NCBI RefSeq assembly: GCF_902167145.1
Contig: NC_050101.1
Span: 112,497,789 to 112,561,788 of the forward strand
DNA from: Zea mays
Taxonomy: Eukaryota > Streptophyta > Magnoliopsida > Poales > Poaceae
Direction of reading: 5' to 3'
Length of the DNA: 64,000 nt
This document shows positions 35,137 to 46,339 of this stretch, one piece after another. The notes under the pieces are model-generated. The model was not told the DNA's origin, searched no databases, and saw nothing but the letters and a program-made list of their open reading frames with translations. A program made the translations under genes and the position numbers. Positions within the stretch are counted from its first letter, which is position 1. Each line of letters begins with the position of its first letter.

Positions 35137-36147
35137 TCAATAGGAATAGAATGGAGGTGCCCCCCAGCCTGGATAGACAAAGGGACTATACATATACCAT
35201 GGATTCATCATCGTACCATTCCTTGTTTGAACAGGATAATATACCGACGATGAGTAAACGGGTGGAAAGTACCCTGGTCTCATAGGATGAACAGACGATG
35301 CTTGTCGCGTCGCCTTTTGGGCCATTTTGTTCGGCCGTTTCGTTTTAGTAGGTGACCGGGGTTTCTTTGTTGACCGATCACGTGGAATGGTCTTTTTGCT
35401 AGCATTTTTGGAGAGCAACTGATCAACAGTAGAGTCAGCTTTGATCAGTCGACCATTTGTGCTTCGCCGTTGTGTCTCCTTCCCTTTTAAGGTTTTGTGT
35501 GGAGGCTGACGCCTTTGGGCATAGGAGGACTGTCCGGCAGAGTTAGCCGAACCGTCTATCTGAACACCGGACCGTCCGCTCGTAGGTGCCAGATCGTCCG
35601 TGATGCTCAGGACAGGCTGTCGTGCTTGACTCATTAATTGTGCCTGCCCCCCGGTGCCTCCGGACTTTTTAGCCTTATTGTCCAAAGCCTTTCGAACAAT
35701 CTCCTTTTGTGATATATTCGACGTGCGAGGACTACCAATGATTATGTCTTTGCTTTTGCCTTTATCGGCCATTTCGGGCCGAACTAAGATCTTTTTGCAT
35801 GCGATATCTATTGTATTAACAGGAAATGGTTGTGTGTCCACTTGCATTTCCTGAAAAGCCAATCGGCCCTCATTTATGGCCGATTGTACCTGTCGACGAA
35901 AAACATTACAGTCATTGGTGGCATGAGAAAAAGAATTATGCCACTTACAATAAGCACGTCTCTTTAATTCATCTATAGGAGGGATAGTATGAGTTAATTT
36001 AATGTTGCCATTTTTAAGTAACTCGTCAAATATTTTATCGCATTTGGCAACATTAAACGTAAACTTAACTTCTTCTTGTCGATTCTTTCGAATCGACTGT
36101 GAAGCAGAACATGGTGAAGGTTTAGCCTGCCCTGGCCGTGGATTCAT
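35137..36147 (-). CDS. Gag C-terminal frame of the gag-only element (336 aa)
   Basis: The frame overlaps the end of the upstream gag frame by 26 bp and lies in the +1 frame relative to it. It contains VKFTFNVAKCDKIFDELLK and a CX2HX4HX4C zinc-like motif (CKWHNSFSHATNDC), both typical of the gag tail in grass gypsy-type elements. The rest is a basic, Ser/Lys-rich segment and a Tyr/Pro-rich C-terminus (YFPPVYSSSVYYPVQ). It was probably once continuous with the upstream frame, or is read by frameshifting; the sequence cannot tell which. Confidence 0.65.
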   Translation of the reverse strand: MNPRPGQAKPSPCSASQSIRKNRQEEVKFTFNVAKCDKIFDELLKNGNIKLTHTIPPIDELKRRAYCKWHNSFSHATNDCNVFRRQVQSAINEGRLAFQEMQVDTQPFPVNTIDIACKKILVRPEMADKGKSKDIIIGSPRTSNISQKEIVRKALDNKAKKSGGTGGQAQLMSQARQPVLSITDDLAPTSGRSGVQIDGSANSAGQSSYAQRRQPPHKTLKGKETQRRSTNGRLIKADSTVDQLLSKNASKKTIPRDRSTKKPRSPTKTKRPNKMAQKATRQASSVHPMRPGYFPPVYSSSVYYPVQTRNGTMMNPWYMYSPFVYPGWGAPPFYSY

Positions 36148-38215
36148 CGTCCGAGTTATCGTATCCCACTAGATGCATCTTATGGCTAGCCGATTTTGAT
36201 GTTTCCTTACTTCGGCTTTCACATGTCATAGCCCGCTGGTGCAAGTGCACTAGCGAAAAGAATTGAGTGCCATCTATTTTTTCTTTTAAGTAGGGTCGCA
36301 ACCCATTGAAAGCTAGCCCTGTTAGTTGTTTTTCCGCGACATGAATCTGAAAGCATCGGTTTCTAGTGTCCCGGAATCTCCGGATATAGTCATTAACCGA
36401 TTCTTCAGGCCCCTGTCGGACTGAAGCTAAGTCAGCCAATTCTAACTCATGTTCTCCTGAGAAGAAGTGCTCATGAAATTTCTGCTCTAATTCTTCCCAA
36501 GAGTTAATAGAATTTGGTGGCAAAGCAGCGTACCATGCAAATGCAGTATCAGTAAGGGACAACGAGAATAAACGAACGCGGTAGGCTTCCCCATCAGCCA
36601 ATTCTCCCAAGTGTGCTATGAATTGGCTTATATGTTCGTGTGTGCTTTTCCCACTTTCACCAGAAAACTTAGAGAAGTCTGGTATTCTAGTTCCCTGTGG
36701 GTATGGCACGGTGTCGAATCGGTGGCTATAAGGCTTCCGATACGATTGCCCTGTACCTGACACACTAACACCGAGTTTGTCCCTGAACATCCCGGCTACC
36801 TCGTCTCTGACCCTCTCTGCCATGTCTGGCGACCATCCATTGAGTTTGTGGGTGGAGATTTCAGGTTGCCTGACATTACTCTGTCGGCTTTCCTCCCAGG
36901 TATGTTTGAGGTGTGTGTTAGGTGTCCTATTAATGTCACCAGCTCCTGCCCTATACCCCTCAAGCTCTCTTGTGGCCGAATAGTATTCAGCCCTATGTCC
37001 ATGAGGTGGTATGGCATGATTATAATGTGTTGCTGGTGGGGCACCATAATGTTGCTGCGATGAATGTGGGAACTGTGCGTATTGCGCAGCTCTCGGCTCT
37101 GTGTATGCATATCCGGACGGTCCGGCGTAAGAGGCCGAATGGTCCGCGACCTGGCCAAATGGTCTGAAGGTATATCCAGATTGTCCAGCCGTATATGGTG
37201 CTACGTGGGTAGTCTCGTACCCAGACCGTCTGTCGTAAAGAACTGGACGGTCCGCGATCGGGCCGAATGGTCCAGGGCTGTACCCGGATGGATCGGCCAT
37301 ATATGGCGTGACTTGGGCAGTCTGCGCATGGACCCGTGTAGAGTCGGATGGTCCAGCGTAATACGTCGGCCGGTTCATGCCATATCCGGACGGTCCGACG
37401 TAAGATGGCGGACGGTCCGCAACATATCCGGACGGTCCGGCGTGATGCACCGGACGGTCCGTGATGGGGCCGAAGTGTTCAGGGTTGTATCCTGATGGTC
37501 CGGCCATGTACGGTGCGACCTGAGTGTTTTGTGTGCGGGCCTGCATCTGGTCGGACGGTCCGGCGAAATACGCCGGACGGTCCGCGGTATAACCGGACTG
37601 TCTGAGATGATGTTCGGACGGTCCGGCCGCGTCCAGTACTTGCCGCGTGCCTGGTGGTTGTGGCTGTGGTGGTGGTGCGAAAGCGTGCATCGGCATACCA
37701 TATGATGGTTGGGTCAAGGGTGACCCATTTATAGCCGATGTGTTTGACGCGGGTGGCACTGTATTAGACTCTCGCGATGGAAAGTTAGGAGCAGCTGATT
37801 TCTCGTATGCACGTAAATGCATTTTAATAGATTCATCTACATATTGCTTTAACTGATCTCCTCGTTGATCCATGAAAGTCGTAAGAGATAGATCTGGAGT
37901 ACTTACAGCGGGACCCTGAAGTGGAGGTAGGAGAGATTCCATATCGATCTCCCCTTGGCGGACGATCTTCTGGTGGCGATCTACCGTGAAGTGTGACAAG
38001 TATTTGTCCGCCGCCTCCTTGCGCCGTTCGGAGAGTTTATGTAGCAGTTCCGCCTCTTCCTTGTCGCGTTGTTCGTTCCATTGCCGCATCACCTCCTTCT
38101 CATCGCGCATTACGAGGTCTTCAAAGGGCCTTTGGTCATCAGCCGGGAGCGCCTCCATGGCCGGCTTGATGATGTTGGTAGTGGAGATCTTGGTGTGATC
38201 CTTAGAACCGGCCAT
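36122..38215 (-). CDS. Gag protein of the gag-only gypsy-type element (697 aa)
   Basis: ATG at 38215-38213, stop at 36122-36124. The N-terminus (about 1-90) is a charged helix-rich region. The middle (about 180-420) is low complexity with repeated GPSGY, DRPxYxAGPS and VAPYMAGPSGY units encoded by CGGACGGTCCG palindromes. Near residues 545-640 is the retrotransposon gag domain (FAWYAALPPNSINSWEELEQ, then EESVNDYIRRFRDTRNRCF), typical of Ty3/gypsy-type elements. No enzyme domain is present. The protein would form the particle shell; mobility needs enzymes from another element. Confidence 0.82.
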   Translation of the reverse strand: MAGSKDHTKISTTNIIKPAMEALPADDQRPFEDLVMRDEKEVMRQWNEQRDKEEAELLHKLSERRKEAADKYLSHFTVDRHQKIVRQGEIDMESLLPPLQGPAVSTPDLSLTTFMDQRGDQLKQYVDESIKMHLRAYEKSAAPNFPSRESNTVPPASNTSAINGSPLTQPSYGMPMHAFAPPPQPQPPGTRQVLDAAGPSEHHLRQSGYTADRPAYFAGPSDQMQARTQNTQVAPYMAGPSGYNPEHFGPITDRPVHHAGPSGYVADRPPSYVGPSGYGMNRPTYYAGPSDSTRVHAQTAQVTPYMADPSGYSPGPFGPIADRPVLYDRRSGYETTHVAPYTAGQSGYTFRPFGQVADHSASYAGPSGYAYTEPRAAQYAQFPHSSQQHYGAPPATHYNHAIPPHGHRAEYYSATRELEGYRAGAGDINRTPNTHLKHTWEESRQSNVRQPEISTHKLNGWSPDMAERVRDEVAGMFRDKLGVSVSGTGQSYRKPYSHRFDTVPYPQGTRIPDFSKFSGESGKSTHEHISQFIAHLGELADGEAYRVRLFSLSLTDTAFAWYAALPPNSINSWEELEQKFHEHFFSGEHELELADLASVRQGPEESVNDYIRRFRDTRNRCFQIHVAEKQLTGLAFNGLRPYLKEKIDGTQFFSLVHLHQRAMTCESRSKETSKSASHKMHLVGYDNSDDESTARAG

Positions 38216-38274
38216 TTATGGGCCGATTTTTAGCAGATCTAGACACCTATTCCCCAGCGGAGTCGCCAAAAGTA

Positions 38275-39010
38275 TGTTGACGCTTTTTCGGAGCGCCAAT
38301 CACTCAAGAAGAACCGGCGGCGGTGCCCTCTGCACAGGGGCGGACGGTCCGCGCGCAGGGGCCGGACGGTCCGCGGCCTGGTGCGAGACGGCGACGCTCT
38401 CTGGTCGGACGCGGACGGTCCGCGGCACAGGGCCGGACGGTCCGCGACCTGGTGCAGGAGCTCGGGTTCCCTGCCTGACGGCCGGACGGTCCGCGCCCTA
38501 GGGCCGGACGGTCCGCGCGTGCGCAGGGGCGACGGTAGATCGCCGACGGCGCCTGGATCTCGCTCCCGGGAGGGACCCCGTCGGGGAGGAGAGATCCTAG
38601 GAGTTGTCTAGGCTCGGGCAGGCCGACCTAGACTCCTCTAATCGACGTAGAGTCGAGGAGAGGCGGAGAATTTGAGGATTGGAATACTAAACTAGGGCTA
38701 AACTAGAACTAGACTAGAACTACTCCTAATGCATAAGGTAAAAATGAGTAATAGACTTGATTTGTTCGATTGTTGGGGGTTCAATCGGCCGTAGCCCTTC
38801 ATCTATATAAAGGGGGAGGTCTGGATCCGTTTCCAACTGTTTCCCGAGTTAATCCTGCGGTTTTAGGTAACAAATCCCGCGAGAAACTAGGAACCCTAAC
38901 TGACTCTGCGCGCGCGCGGACCGTCCGCGCCACCACCGCGGACTGTCCGGACCACGGACCGTCCGGCCTCAGCGCCGGACTGTCCGCGCTGCTCAATTTG
39001 ACTTCCAACA
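38275..39010 (-). repeat. 5' LTR of the gag-only element
   Basis: 736 bp, same length as the other LTR, with three transitions seen between them (near the TGTTGACGCTTTTT start, in the GAATTTGRGGATT block, and in the GGACCRCGGACC block). Confidence 0.92.
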
Positions 39011-39015
39011 GAACT

Positions 39016-40114
39016 AATGCTACGTTTGATGTCGATACTAGAGAGGATGAAATTTAGTTGAGTTAAATATTAAATCATGCATGATATTGAAATGAAATGT
39101 AATTCTAGTTCTATTGTTTGGATGTCACTGAATTGGAGTTTGGAATTGTGTGATCTAATTCCACGCAATAATGAGGAGTGAAACTTTTGTATCGGAGGAG
39201 GGGATTTCTAGTTATAGTCCAATTCCAAGTAATTGGGCATTTGATTTTAAATCACAATTTTATGTGCAACCAAATAACAGAATTTAGGAAAGCTAATTCT
39301 AATTTTTAATTCTTTGCTCTAATATCTATATCAAAATGAGGTGTAACATATAGTAGGTACTAAACGTTATGATTTCGATGAGGGGAGAGGTGAACCACGA
39401 CAACATCATGAGAAGATAGGTTGACACCGGCGTGGGTGGGGGATAGAGAACGTGTGTTGACACTGAGAGTGAGAGACGAAGGAAGATAGATGATCCAAAT
39501 AAAATTATCTTTTAAATTTAAGTGAATAAAAAAGAGTTATTCTATGATCTAAACCAATAATTTTAATAGTGTATTAAATAGTATTTGAGACTCCGATATA
39601 GAGCTATACTTTATAATTTAAATAGTTTATAAAAAATATTTTAAATTTAAATAATAAACAAAATAATTTATCTAAATGTCTCTCACAGTCTCACTCTCTC
39701 TACGCCGCTCATTGTCTGTCGCCGCCGCTGCCCCACACTCTCTCTACACCTCTAGAATCTCCCACTCTCTACACCTCTACCTCTAGAATCTCTCATTTTC
39801 TTCTTGACAATGAAGACTCATTAGAAGCGTGCTATGTTATCTCTCATTTCAAATTATATACTATGTCTGTTTAAAAATATTAATCGTTTTAGCTCTTAAA
39901 TTTTATATCTATATTTAAATAGATATAACGAATTGAATCTAGACATATATAAAACACATACATTGAGTATTTTATGAATCTATTAAAATTCTAAAACTAC
40001 TAATATTTTAGGACGAATAGAATATTATTAGTATTTTAGTTATAATAAAATAATGTATATCTAAATATTGTTAAAATTATTTATTAGGGCTAGTTTGGGA
40101 ACCCATTTCCCTAA
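39016..40114. other. AT-rich intergenic DNA with two probable MITEs
   Basis: Two short inverted-repeat elements are likely: 39111-39280 (ends CTATTGTTTGG and CCAAATAACAG) and 39861-40020 (Stowaway-like ends CTATGTCTGTTTAAAAATAT and ATATTTTAGGACGAATAG). A CTCTCTACACCTCTAGAATC block repeats near 39740-39795. No gene seen. Confidence 0.5.
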
Positions 40115-40475
40115 CGGGGCGTTTGGATCCCTTCATTTTAAAGGAATTGGAATTCACTCAATAAAGTAACTTATTTAGTTTGGAATTTGGCATTCCACCA
40201 CTTTCCAAAGTTCAGATATAAGCCTATCTCAAATTCATAAGGTGGAGGATAGGAAATGATTTTATACATGATTAGAATTTGTTTCTAATATGTAACTTAT
40301 ATGACACTCTTCGTTCTACTCCTCTATAGTAAAAATGTAGCATATAAATATTTATGACATCTTGCTAATAATAGTATATAAATATATTTTGTATAAAAGT
40401 GAATTAACTTAATTGATATATGTCTAAATTACTATTATTAAAATGTAATTCAATTCCAGTGATCCAAACGGGGCG
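40115..40475. mobile_element. Tourist-like MITE, 361 bp (copy B)
   Basis: Ends CGGGGCGTTTGGATCC and GATCCAAACGGGGCG, duplication TAA at 40112-40114 and 40476-40478. Reverse complement of the element at 3662-4022, with identical length and clear similarity throughout. Confidence 0.85.
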
Positions 40476-40550
40476 TAAATAAAATTAATTTATTTTTCTT
40501 TGGAAAAATAGAAATCTTATGAGAAATTTGAGTTTCTAAACTAACTCTTA

Positions 40551-40657
40551 GAGTATCTCTGAGACATGGTCTAAATTTAACTCTCCATATCTTTATTTGG
40601 TTATCCATTTTTTTAAAATTCCTCCAACAAGAGATTCTTGTTATCTTGGAGATGCTC
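40551..40657. mobile_element. Short MITE of the GAGCATCTCC type, 107 bp
   Basis: Ends GAGTATCTC and GAGATGCTC, flanked by TTA at 40548-40550 and 40658-40660. Its ends match those of the elements at 44817 and 45443. Confidence 0.65.
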
Positions 40658-40725
40658 TTATAATTTAGAATGGTGAGTAATTAGTGAAGGCCCACAAAAT
40701 TTTGGATTCTAATTAGCAGTATAAG

Positions 40726-40815
40726 CAAGTGTTTGGTTGAGGAGCTAAGTAGAACAGAGCTGTTTTATCCCTGATTCTATTCTACTTGAACGGCTCTATT
40801 CTACTTGACTTTTTA
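40726..40815. repeat. Fragment related to the MITE at 6650-7188
   Basis: Shares GTGTTTGGTTNAGGAGC, AAGTAGAAC and CCCTGATTCTA in the same order as the left part of the 6650-7188 element. The other end is missing. Confidence 0.55.
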
Positions 40816-41342
40816 ACCAATGACTATCTTAGAGTGTGTAAGGCGTACGCACACGCTCCTCCGTCGCTCGCCGCACTGCGTAAACGGTGCTCCTAGTCCT
40901 AGGCTCCTAGGAGCAGTACGTCCTCCCCCCGCCCTGGCGACCCATATGCAGGATGCAGCGTACTTGGACGCCCCAGCCCAGGCCGGTGGGCCCTGCACAC
41001 TTTTCGTTTCTTTATTATCTTTATTTTTATATGTATAGTTAGCTTATAATTGTTAACAGAACAAAAGGCAGGATTAGCATCCCATCCCACACTAAAAAGA
41101 GAGAGCCGGCCGGATCATTAGCCAGCATCCAGGTGCAGCGCATGTAGCCGGCCTCTCCCTCCTGTCGTATCATCATATCATCTCATCCATAGGTAGTGCA
41201 TGTATAGTTATCTGAAAATGTGATACCCTTAAATGCTACCAAAAACACATTACAAAAATCTGGTACTGATGGTGGTTACATGGAGCTTAGCTATTATGAG
41301 TGTATGACTACACTACCAGGATCCATACCCTAGCACTAGCTA
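40816..41342. other. Intergenic, nothing recognised
   Basis: Mixed-composition DNA with short open frames on both strands but no family features or clear repeats. Confidence 0.5.
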
Positions 41343-41464
41343 GGGCTCCTTTGGATTACGGGATTTTCCCCCAGTTTTCCCTACGTTTTTTCTGTGAAAA
41401 ATGAACTAATTCCCACGAAATTCCTATGCGATTCCTCTGAAATTTCTGTATTCCAAGGGAGCCC
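41343..41464. mobile_element. Short MITE, 122 bp
   Basis: GGGCTCCTTTGGA at the left and TCCAAGGGAGCCC at the right pair at 12 of 13 positions, flanked by TA at 41341-41342 and 41465-41466. Confidence 0.65.
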
Positions 41465-44400
41465 TAAAGAAAGAGTAACCCTCTAGGTAACTTGGTCTCA
41501 TGACGCTTCGAAGGAATGACATCTCCACCACCATATCCCATTAAAAGCGATCAAGGGACATCGTGGCCCTAGATTGCTTTGAAGTTTAGGACACTCCTGC
41601 GCTTACGGTGCTAGTCTCTATAAGGATAATTTAAGACATGGCATCCCCGTCATGGCGTGCCCCCAACTAAGATAATTTTGCCAGGGCCCTAAGGCCACAG
41701 AACCAACCTACAAAAATAGACCAAGACCCTGAGCCTCGTTGGACCTCGGACGCTCATGACAGATTTAAAGTGCTTAGGACTGCCTGTGCCCTAGAGCACA
41801 CTCATAATGATAGAAACACTTAATCGCACAGGGGACACTACTAGCCCTTAAGCCCCAAATGTCCCCGACCTTATGTAATATGAATGGTTCGACGTCGAGC
41901 CCCCAGGGGCCCATGGTCTCTCGTGGGAGCAAGGGACTTTATGCGACTAAGTATAAGCCCATTCGCAAGATAGAAGATATGCCTGGTCCCGCCAGTGGCA
42001 TTAGGCCCCGAAGGAGGGACATCACATTTGAGGCCTATGATAGGTCCATAACGTTGGCATTTCAGATAAGCCTCCCGTACAACACATTAAATGTGTGATG
42101 TGCGATGTTACAACCTGACAGACACACTGTTGCCATGACTTAGGTAGTAGGGTACTTAAGACCACTATTCAATACGTCATACGTGCATCAACCTTGTAGC
42201 CATGCATGTGCTTTGCTAATGTACCATGGAACATTATTAAGTACAAATTGTTGCACTATTCATTGTACCCAATGACACGGGCCTCGACGTTTGTAGAAGC
42301 GACATAACATACTTGCCCCAATAGAAGGTATATAGGAGAGCCACTAAAGAAGGACACCCTCGACATTGTGCCATGATCCAGGGTATGACTCTACACATGG
42401 CTCCATGATCAGGATAAGATCGAGGTCGTTGGGTCTTAGCTGACTGAACCATGGTCCAGCTAATGTAAACCTTTATCCTCCCTTGATCTATAAAAGGGGG
42501 AGCTTGGTAACATTAAGGGTCGGGGGATTGGCCACATAGGGGTCCACCCACATAAGGGATTTGGATCCATTCATAAACACACATACACATAAACATACGA
42601 CACCTAAGGGTAGGCATAAAGGTGGATGAGAACCAATAGGTTAGGACTCTCATTAGAACCAAGTGGAAAAGGGGGAGCTAGAAGGTCATGGCACTCAATT
42701 GATTCTTGAGCTTGTAATCTTCTTCATCTTTGTATTCGTATATCGATGAGTAGGAAAAGCATGTAGAGTGTTAGACACATATGCCTTGAACCTCTATAAA
42801 ACCGTAATATGCTAGTTTTCGATTGTGTCCAAGTTCAACACATCGCTCGGCTATGCCCCCGCTCGGGTGTGCGACCGTGATATGGAAGTTGGCTTGTGGT
42901 ATGGCGGGTGGACGAAATAGTGTGCAAACGACATGGTGGGGAGGTGGGTGGTTGAACATAGAGGAGAGGTGCACATAAGGTAGGGTGGTGATGAGGAGGC
43001 GTGTGCCCACATAGTGGAGGCGAGCAGGTGAACCCAACCGAGAGGCCGACATGCAGGGAGGTGAGTCATGAGAGGGCAACTCAACAGGAAGGTAGTGTGG
43101 TGGGAAGGTGTGTGGTCAGCCATGGCGGAGAGGTACAGTGATGATGGGGAGGGGACCACCTGTGGGGAGGTGCATGGATGCTCACAAAGAGTGTTCCGTG
43201 AGAGACGAAAAGAGATAGAACGAGAGGAAGGTAAGTGGATGTCACATTGTCTCAATTGATAGTCGACCTCGATGCTGAGATCCAAGGCACCGATTTTGGT
43301 GTTAAGATGCACAATATTGAGTCTTTGTCTTTATCAGTGCTAGATCATCACCACGTCCACTGCAACTCCAAGCAGGTTAGCACCAGTAGTCAGGTGTCGG
43401 GACGTGTTATCTCGATGCCATGATTCACGATGGTGAGTCTAGGATCCAAAATAGAAATTAAAACACTCAGATACCTAAATGTATTTTTTTGAAAATAGTC
43501 TAAAATAAAAATTTAGGATGGTGAAACACCAATATACAGGATCAAGTAACGTCTAATCTCTACTATATAAAGCACCTGTTTTCACAGTCCACGGTCACCC
43601 TTTCCACATTCACACATACCTAACCAATAGACACCTATATTTTGGCGTTCTATTAAAACAAAGTCTATCCACGTGATATATAGAAACCGTAGCAATGTAT
43701 AGATATTTGAATAGTTTAATACTATTATTGAGTTCATGAGTTGGTCCCCATAAAATGGTCTTCAGTACGACGCGCAAAAGTATTAGACTGCACAAACAAT
43801 ACGACTAATGAAATTATAGCCGCACATACATATATATATATACAAAGATAAGTTTGAAAATTTTTGTTTCATCATCATAAGTCGATGGTCATCACCAAGC
43901 ATTGCCTAGCATATATTGGCATCTATGTTTCAGCTGCAAACTCGGCCTTCAACAACTAGTTTTCAGAAAGAAGAAAAAAAAACTTGGTCATCAGGATTTG
44001 CCAATGTCTTACTATATCGATCACTATCGACAGCAGGACTACATTATATTGCCGTTTAATTTGTCTGTCTCATTGATGCGCAACCTAATAAAGATCCATT
44101 GTATTTGCACCCCCGCCGGCCAGATCGATGACCCAGCCAATGACTGGTTTGACAAAATGTCGTCGTTGCATCAATCATCCATTAATGTGAAGAGTCGTCG
44201 ATTAATAAGTCATGATGTCAAAATGTGTATGCAAATTCAGCTCATTACTGTCTAATACTGTTCGATCAAAAGTTGATGAATGGGCAAATAATTCACCGAA
44301 ATCATTCAAGAATTGGTGAGCTAAGCATTATCAAACCACACCGAAATTCAGTGCATGCACCATGCATGGTACCAATTGATGTGCTAGAACGACAAAAGTT

Positions 44401-44816
44401 GCAACTCTAAATTTTTTTAACCCCCCCTAGCTAATAATAACCCACCAAAACATGCATGTGTCCACTTGGGCTTTATATTTTATTTTTATTGCCTTCGTGC
44501 TCTTGGACCAAAGACCTTTACTCGATTGGGGAGCTGAATCCAGGGCATATGGATAGATCTTGTACAAAGTACACAATGATGACCAAGGAACCACTACTTG
44601 ATCCAGTCCTAAACAACAACGAAATCTGAGCTGTTTCTCAAGCTGGTACACTGCATGCTGGCTTTGTGGCTTGCAAGTTGCTCCGCATAATACTCCCTCT
44701 GTCGTTCCCCGAAAGACGTCGTTTAGCGTGTGAACACGATCTCCAATATCTAGTCCTTGATCACCAATTTTATGCATGCGTATCCCTTATTATGTTGCCA
44801 CCGTCACCAATACTTA
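41465..44816. other. Intergenic DNA; possible LTR-derived piece with TATA box
   Basis: No gene recognised in 3.3 kb. CTATAAAAGG at 42489-42498, followed by a G-rich AAGGGGGAGCTTGG, looks like an LTR promoter, and the surrounding block (about 41500-42800) may be a degraded LTR; no partner was found. A Stowaway-like left end (TACTCCCTCTGTCGTTCCCC) occurs at about 44692 without a matching right end. Short open frames near 42851-43312 lack family features. Confidence 0.4.
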
Positions 44817-45439
44817 GACCATCTCCAATAATTATGTAAATTCAGCACTCTAAATTATAGATTTAAGAAGTTGCTAAAACATTTTAAGGAGTAAAAAAAT
44901 GTGTGTGCTCCAACCGTTCCCTATTTATTAGGGACTATTTATTAATGTTAATTTTTAAAGTTGTCTATGTCAACAAAAAATAATCGAGCATGCTTTCTAT
45001 TTTTAATTAAGCTGACGGTAGAAATCAATATCACAACTTTTTCTGATGTATTGAGAGGTCAAAGTTATCGATGGAAGACCAGACGGTCACGGCGATGGCG
45101 TGAAGATATTACAGGATGTGCTCTGACGATGCCTCAGCATAAGAGGTTGTATAGCAGTGGCAGTATCAAGACATCTGGACGCTGGAGATGGATTTGTGGT
45201 CAACAGGACAATGGGACGGCGCAAAACAGTGGCAAAAGTATGGTTTTCACGTTGAATTTAGTACCAACATTGATTTAGGGAGTCTCAACAAGGTTGATAA
45301 ATGTAGGGATGAAATTGGTTTTTATAGAGAGTTTGTAAATTTAGGAAACTGATTTACATAACTGTTGGAGAATAGTTTTTCCTGAAAACTTGTTAAATTC
45401 ATATTTAGGGACTTGTTTACATAACTATTGGAGATGCTC
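44817..45439. mobile_element. PIF/Harbinger-type MITE, 623 bp
   Basis: Ends GACCATCTCCAATAATTATG and CATAACTATTGGAGATGCTC form a long inverted repeat. TTA lies at 44814-44816 and 45440-45442. Its internal sequence (about 45010-45250) is GC-richer and not shared with other elements here, but shows no recognisable coding features. Confidence 0.75.
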
Positions 45440-45442
45440 TTA

Positions 45443-45727
45443 GAGCATCTCCAAGAGCTCCCCAGAAAATGACTCCTCAAAATCAGTTTTAAAGGACATC
45501 TAAAAATTAGTGGGGGTAGATTTTAATCCTTTCTCCAACAGATCCCTTAAAGTGACAGATTGTTTCTGAGGAGCCCAAAAAATCCCCCATTTGTAGCTAC
45601 AAATGAGGGAGTTTTAAGGGCTATGGAAAAGTTGGGACACTTTAGGGGAACTGTTGGAGACAAGTTTTTATGTTTTTCCAAAAAACTGGATTTAGGAGAG
45701 ACTTCTGGAAAGCTCTTGGAGATGCTC
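45443..45727. mobile_element. PIF/Harbinger-type MITE, 285 bp, abutting the previous one
   Basis: Perfect 17-bp ends GAGCATCTCCAAGAGCT and AGCTCTTGGAGATGCTC, flanked by TTA at 45440-45442 and 45728-45730. The left TTA is also the right TTA of the 44817-45439 element. Confidence 0.85.
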
Positions 45728-45730
45728 TTA

Positions 45731-46339
45731 GAACTTGTTTGATATTACACTAAAATTTATAGTACTCTTTATTAACTCTTAAGCCTCTAAAAAATGGTCA
45801 TGTCTAAAGTTTAATGGACCTCATAAAAATTCATATATGTCCATCTGTTGAAGAAACTTGAAAGTTATGAGATAAATTAAGGACCTGGCCATTAGCACAA
45901 CTGCAACTCTAAGACTATCTCTAGTAGACTCATTATCTCACTCACTATTTCAAACTATACTCTACAAACAGTGCAGTCTATTGCATGCACTATCGTTTAC
46001 ACGGCCTGCTAAGAACTATATTGGATCTGCAGTTTTTAGACTAAATTAAAATAGATTGAAACATTGTTATTTTATGTAAACTCTAAACAAAATGTGTTGT
46101 ATAGATACGCTTAACATGCTTCCCACTCTAGATCCAGGATGCGCTAGTGAGCTCAATCGGGCTCTATCAAACAAGACTAATTAGAGCATCTCTAACAATA
46201 CTTTAAACTGATGTCTTAAATTAAAATATAAGGCTCTATATAGAAAAAACTACCTAACAATGTCTTATTTTATAAAATTTGATAAAAAAATATAAGATAT
46301 TCACCCTCTTAAGTGTCTCAAATATACTATACCGTTATT
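45731..46339. other. Intergenic, partial MITE remnant
   Basis: AT-rich. TTAGAGCATCTCTAACAATA near 46182 is a one-ended remnant of the GAGCATCTCC MITE type. No gene seen. Confidence 0.45.

Larger units (their letters stand above)
34237..39010 (-). mobile_element. Gag-only Ty3/gypsy-type LTR retrotransposon, 4.77 kb
   Basis: Two 736-bp LTRs (34237-34972 and 38275-39010) start TGTTGACG and end CCAACA, with the 5-bp duplication GAACT at 34232-34236 and 39011-39015. The LTRs differ at only three positions that I can see, so the insertion is young. The internal region has two overlapping gag-type frames on the minus strand and no protease, RT or integrase, so it must be mobilised in trans. A PBS-like TGGCGACTCCGCTGGGG follows the 5' LTR (about 38252-38268), and the purine run AGGCAGGGGGG precedes the 3' LTR. 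Confidence 0.9.

Noticed and set aside
42851..43312. 153-aa minus-strand ORF
   Set aside because: His/Ser/Pro-rich low-complexity product without family features, in repetitive intergenic DNA.
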